The notes under the pieces were generated by a model. The model was not told the DNA's origin and searched no databases. It saw only the letters and a program-made list of their open reading frames with translations. From assembly GCA_036677445.1 (NCBI GenBank), contig JAVBWI010000018.1, positions 1 through 24,906 on the forward strand: 24,906 nt of DNA, given 5' to 3'. Source of the stretch: JAVBWI01 sp036677445 (GTDB lineage: Bacteria > Bacillota > Clostridia > Christensenellales > CAG-138). The stretch's first letter is position 1. Every line of letters begins with the position of its first letter. The position numbers and the translations under genes were made by a program. Of this stretch, positions 24,840 through 24,906 are shown piece by piece.

Positions 24840-24906
24840 TTGCAGGAACAACCGGTCCTCGGCGGGAGACGCCTCGGACACTAGGCCTGCGGGCCGTCGC
24901 CGTCAC

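Overview
The window looks like chromosomal DNA of a Clostridia-like Bacillota (Firmicutes). The reasons are strong AGGAGG-type ribosome binding sites, near-consensus sigma-A promoters, several TTG/GTG starts, and a rifamycin phosphotransferase of the Listeria/Bacillus type. All genes I can support lie on the + strand. I see no rRNA, tRNA or CRISPR array.

Region A (about 1-6300) reads as an antibiotic-defence block. It holds a full-length rifamycin phosphotransferase (rph), then a TetR/AcrR regulator, an ABC ATPase and a 12-helix ABC-2 permease of the kind annotated as polyketide-antibiotic exporters. The regulator has a textbook promoter overlapped by two copies of an 18-bp operator-like repeat. 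Region B (6287-6906) is a junction. It holds a degenerate helix-turn-helix transposase-like fragment, an inverted repeat, and a perfect TTGACA-N17-TATAAT promoter that starts the next block.

Region C (6907-17953) looks like one long catabolic operon. It encodes a two-subunit transketolase, a three-subunit molybdenum hydroxylase (Mo, FAD and 2Fe-2S chains), a PEP-synthase-like kinase split into two proteins (as in phenylphosphate synthase), a metallo-beta-lactamase-fold hydrolase, a 3-hydroxyacid/3-hydroxyacyl-CoA type dehydrogenase and a small DUF1097 membrane protein. Region D (18132-24723) starts with a GntR/FadR-family regulator. A second promoter follows, then a cupin, an SMP-30/gluconolactonase-like protein, a zinc alcohol dehydrogenase, an HPr-kinase-like P-loop protein, a PHP-domain (YcdX-like) phosphoesterase and a CoA-acylating (MmsA-type) aldehyde dehydrogenase. 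The last 180 bases hold hairpins.

The two catabolic blocks appear to be one regulon. Both promoters carry ATTATCGAT within a larger AT-rich palindrome just downstream of the -10 box, and the only local regulator is the GntR protein between them. The enzymes suggest a pathway that oxidises and lactonises/delactonises a polyhydroxylated or cyclic substrate, activates a hydroxyl by ATP-to-AMP phosphotransfer, moves a two-carbon ketol unit, and ends in an acyl-CoA. I do not recognise this combination as a described pathway, and the substrate cannot be named from sequence alone.
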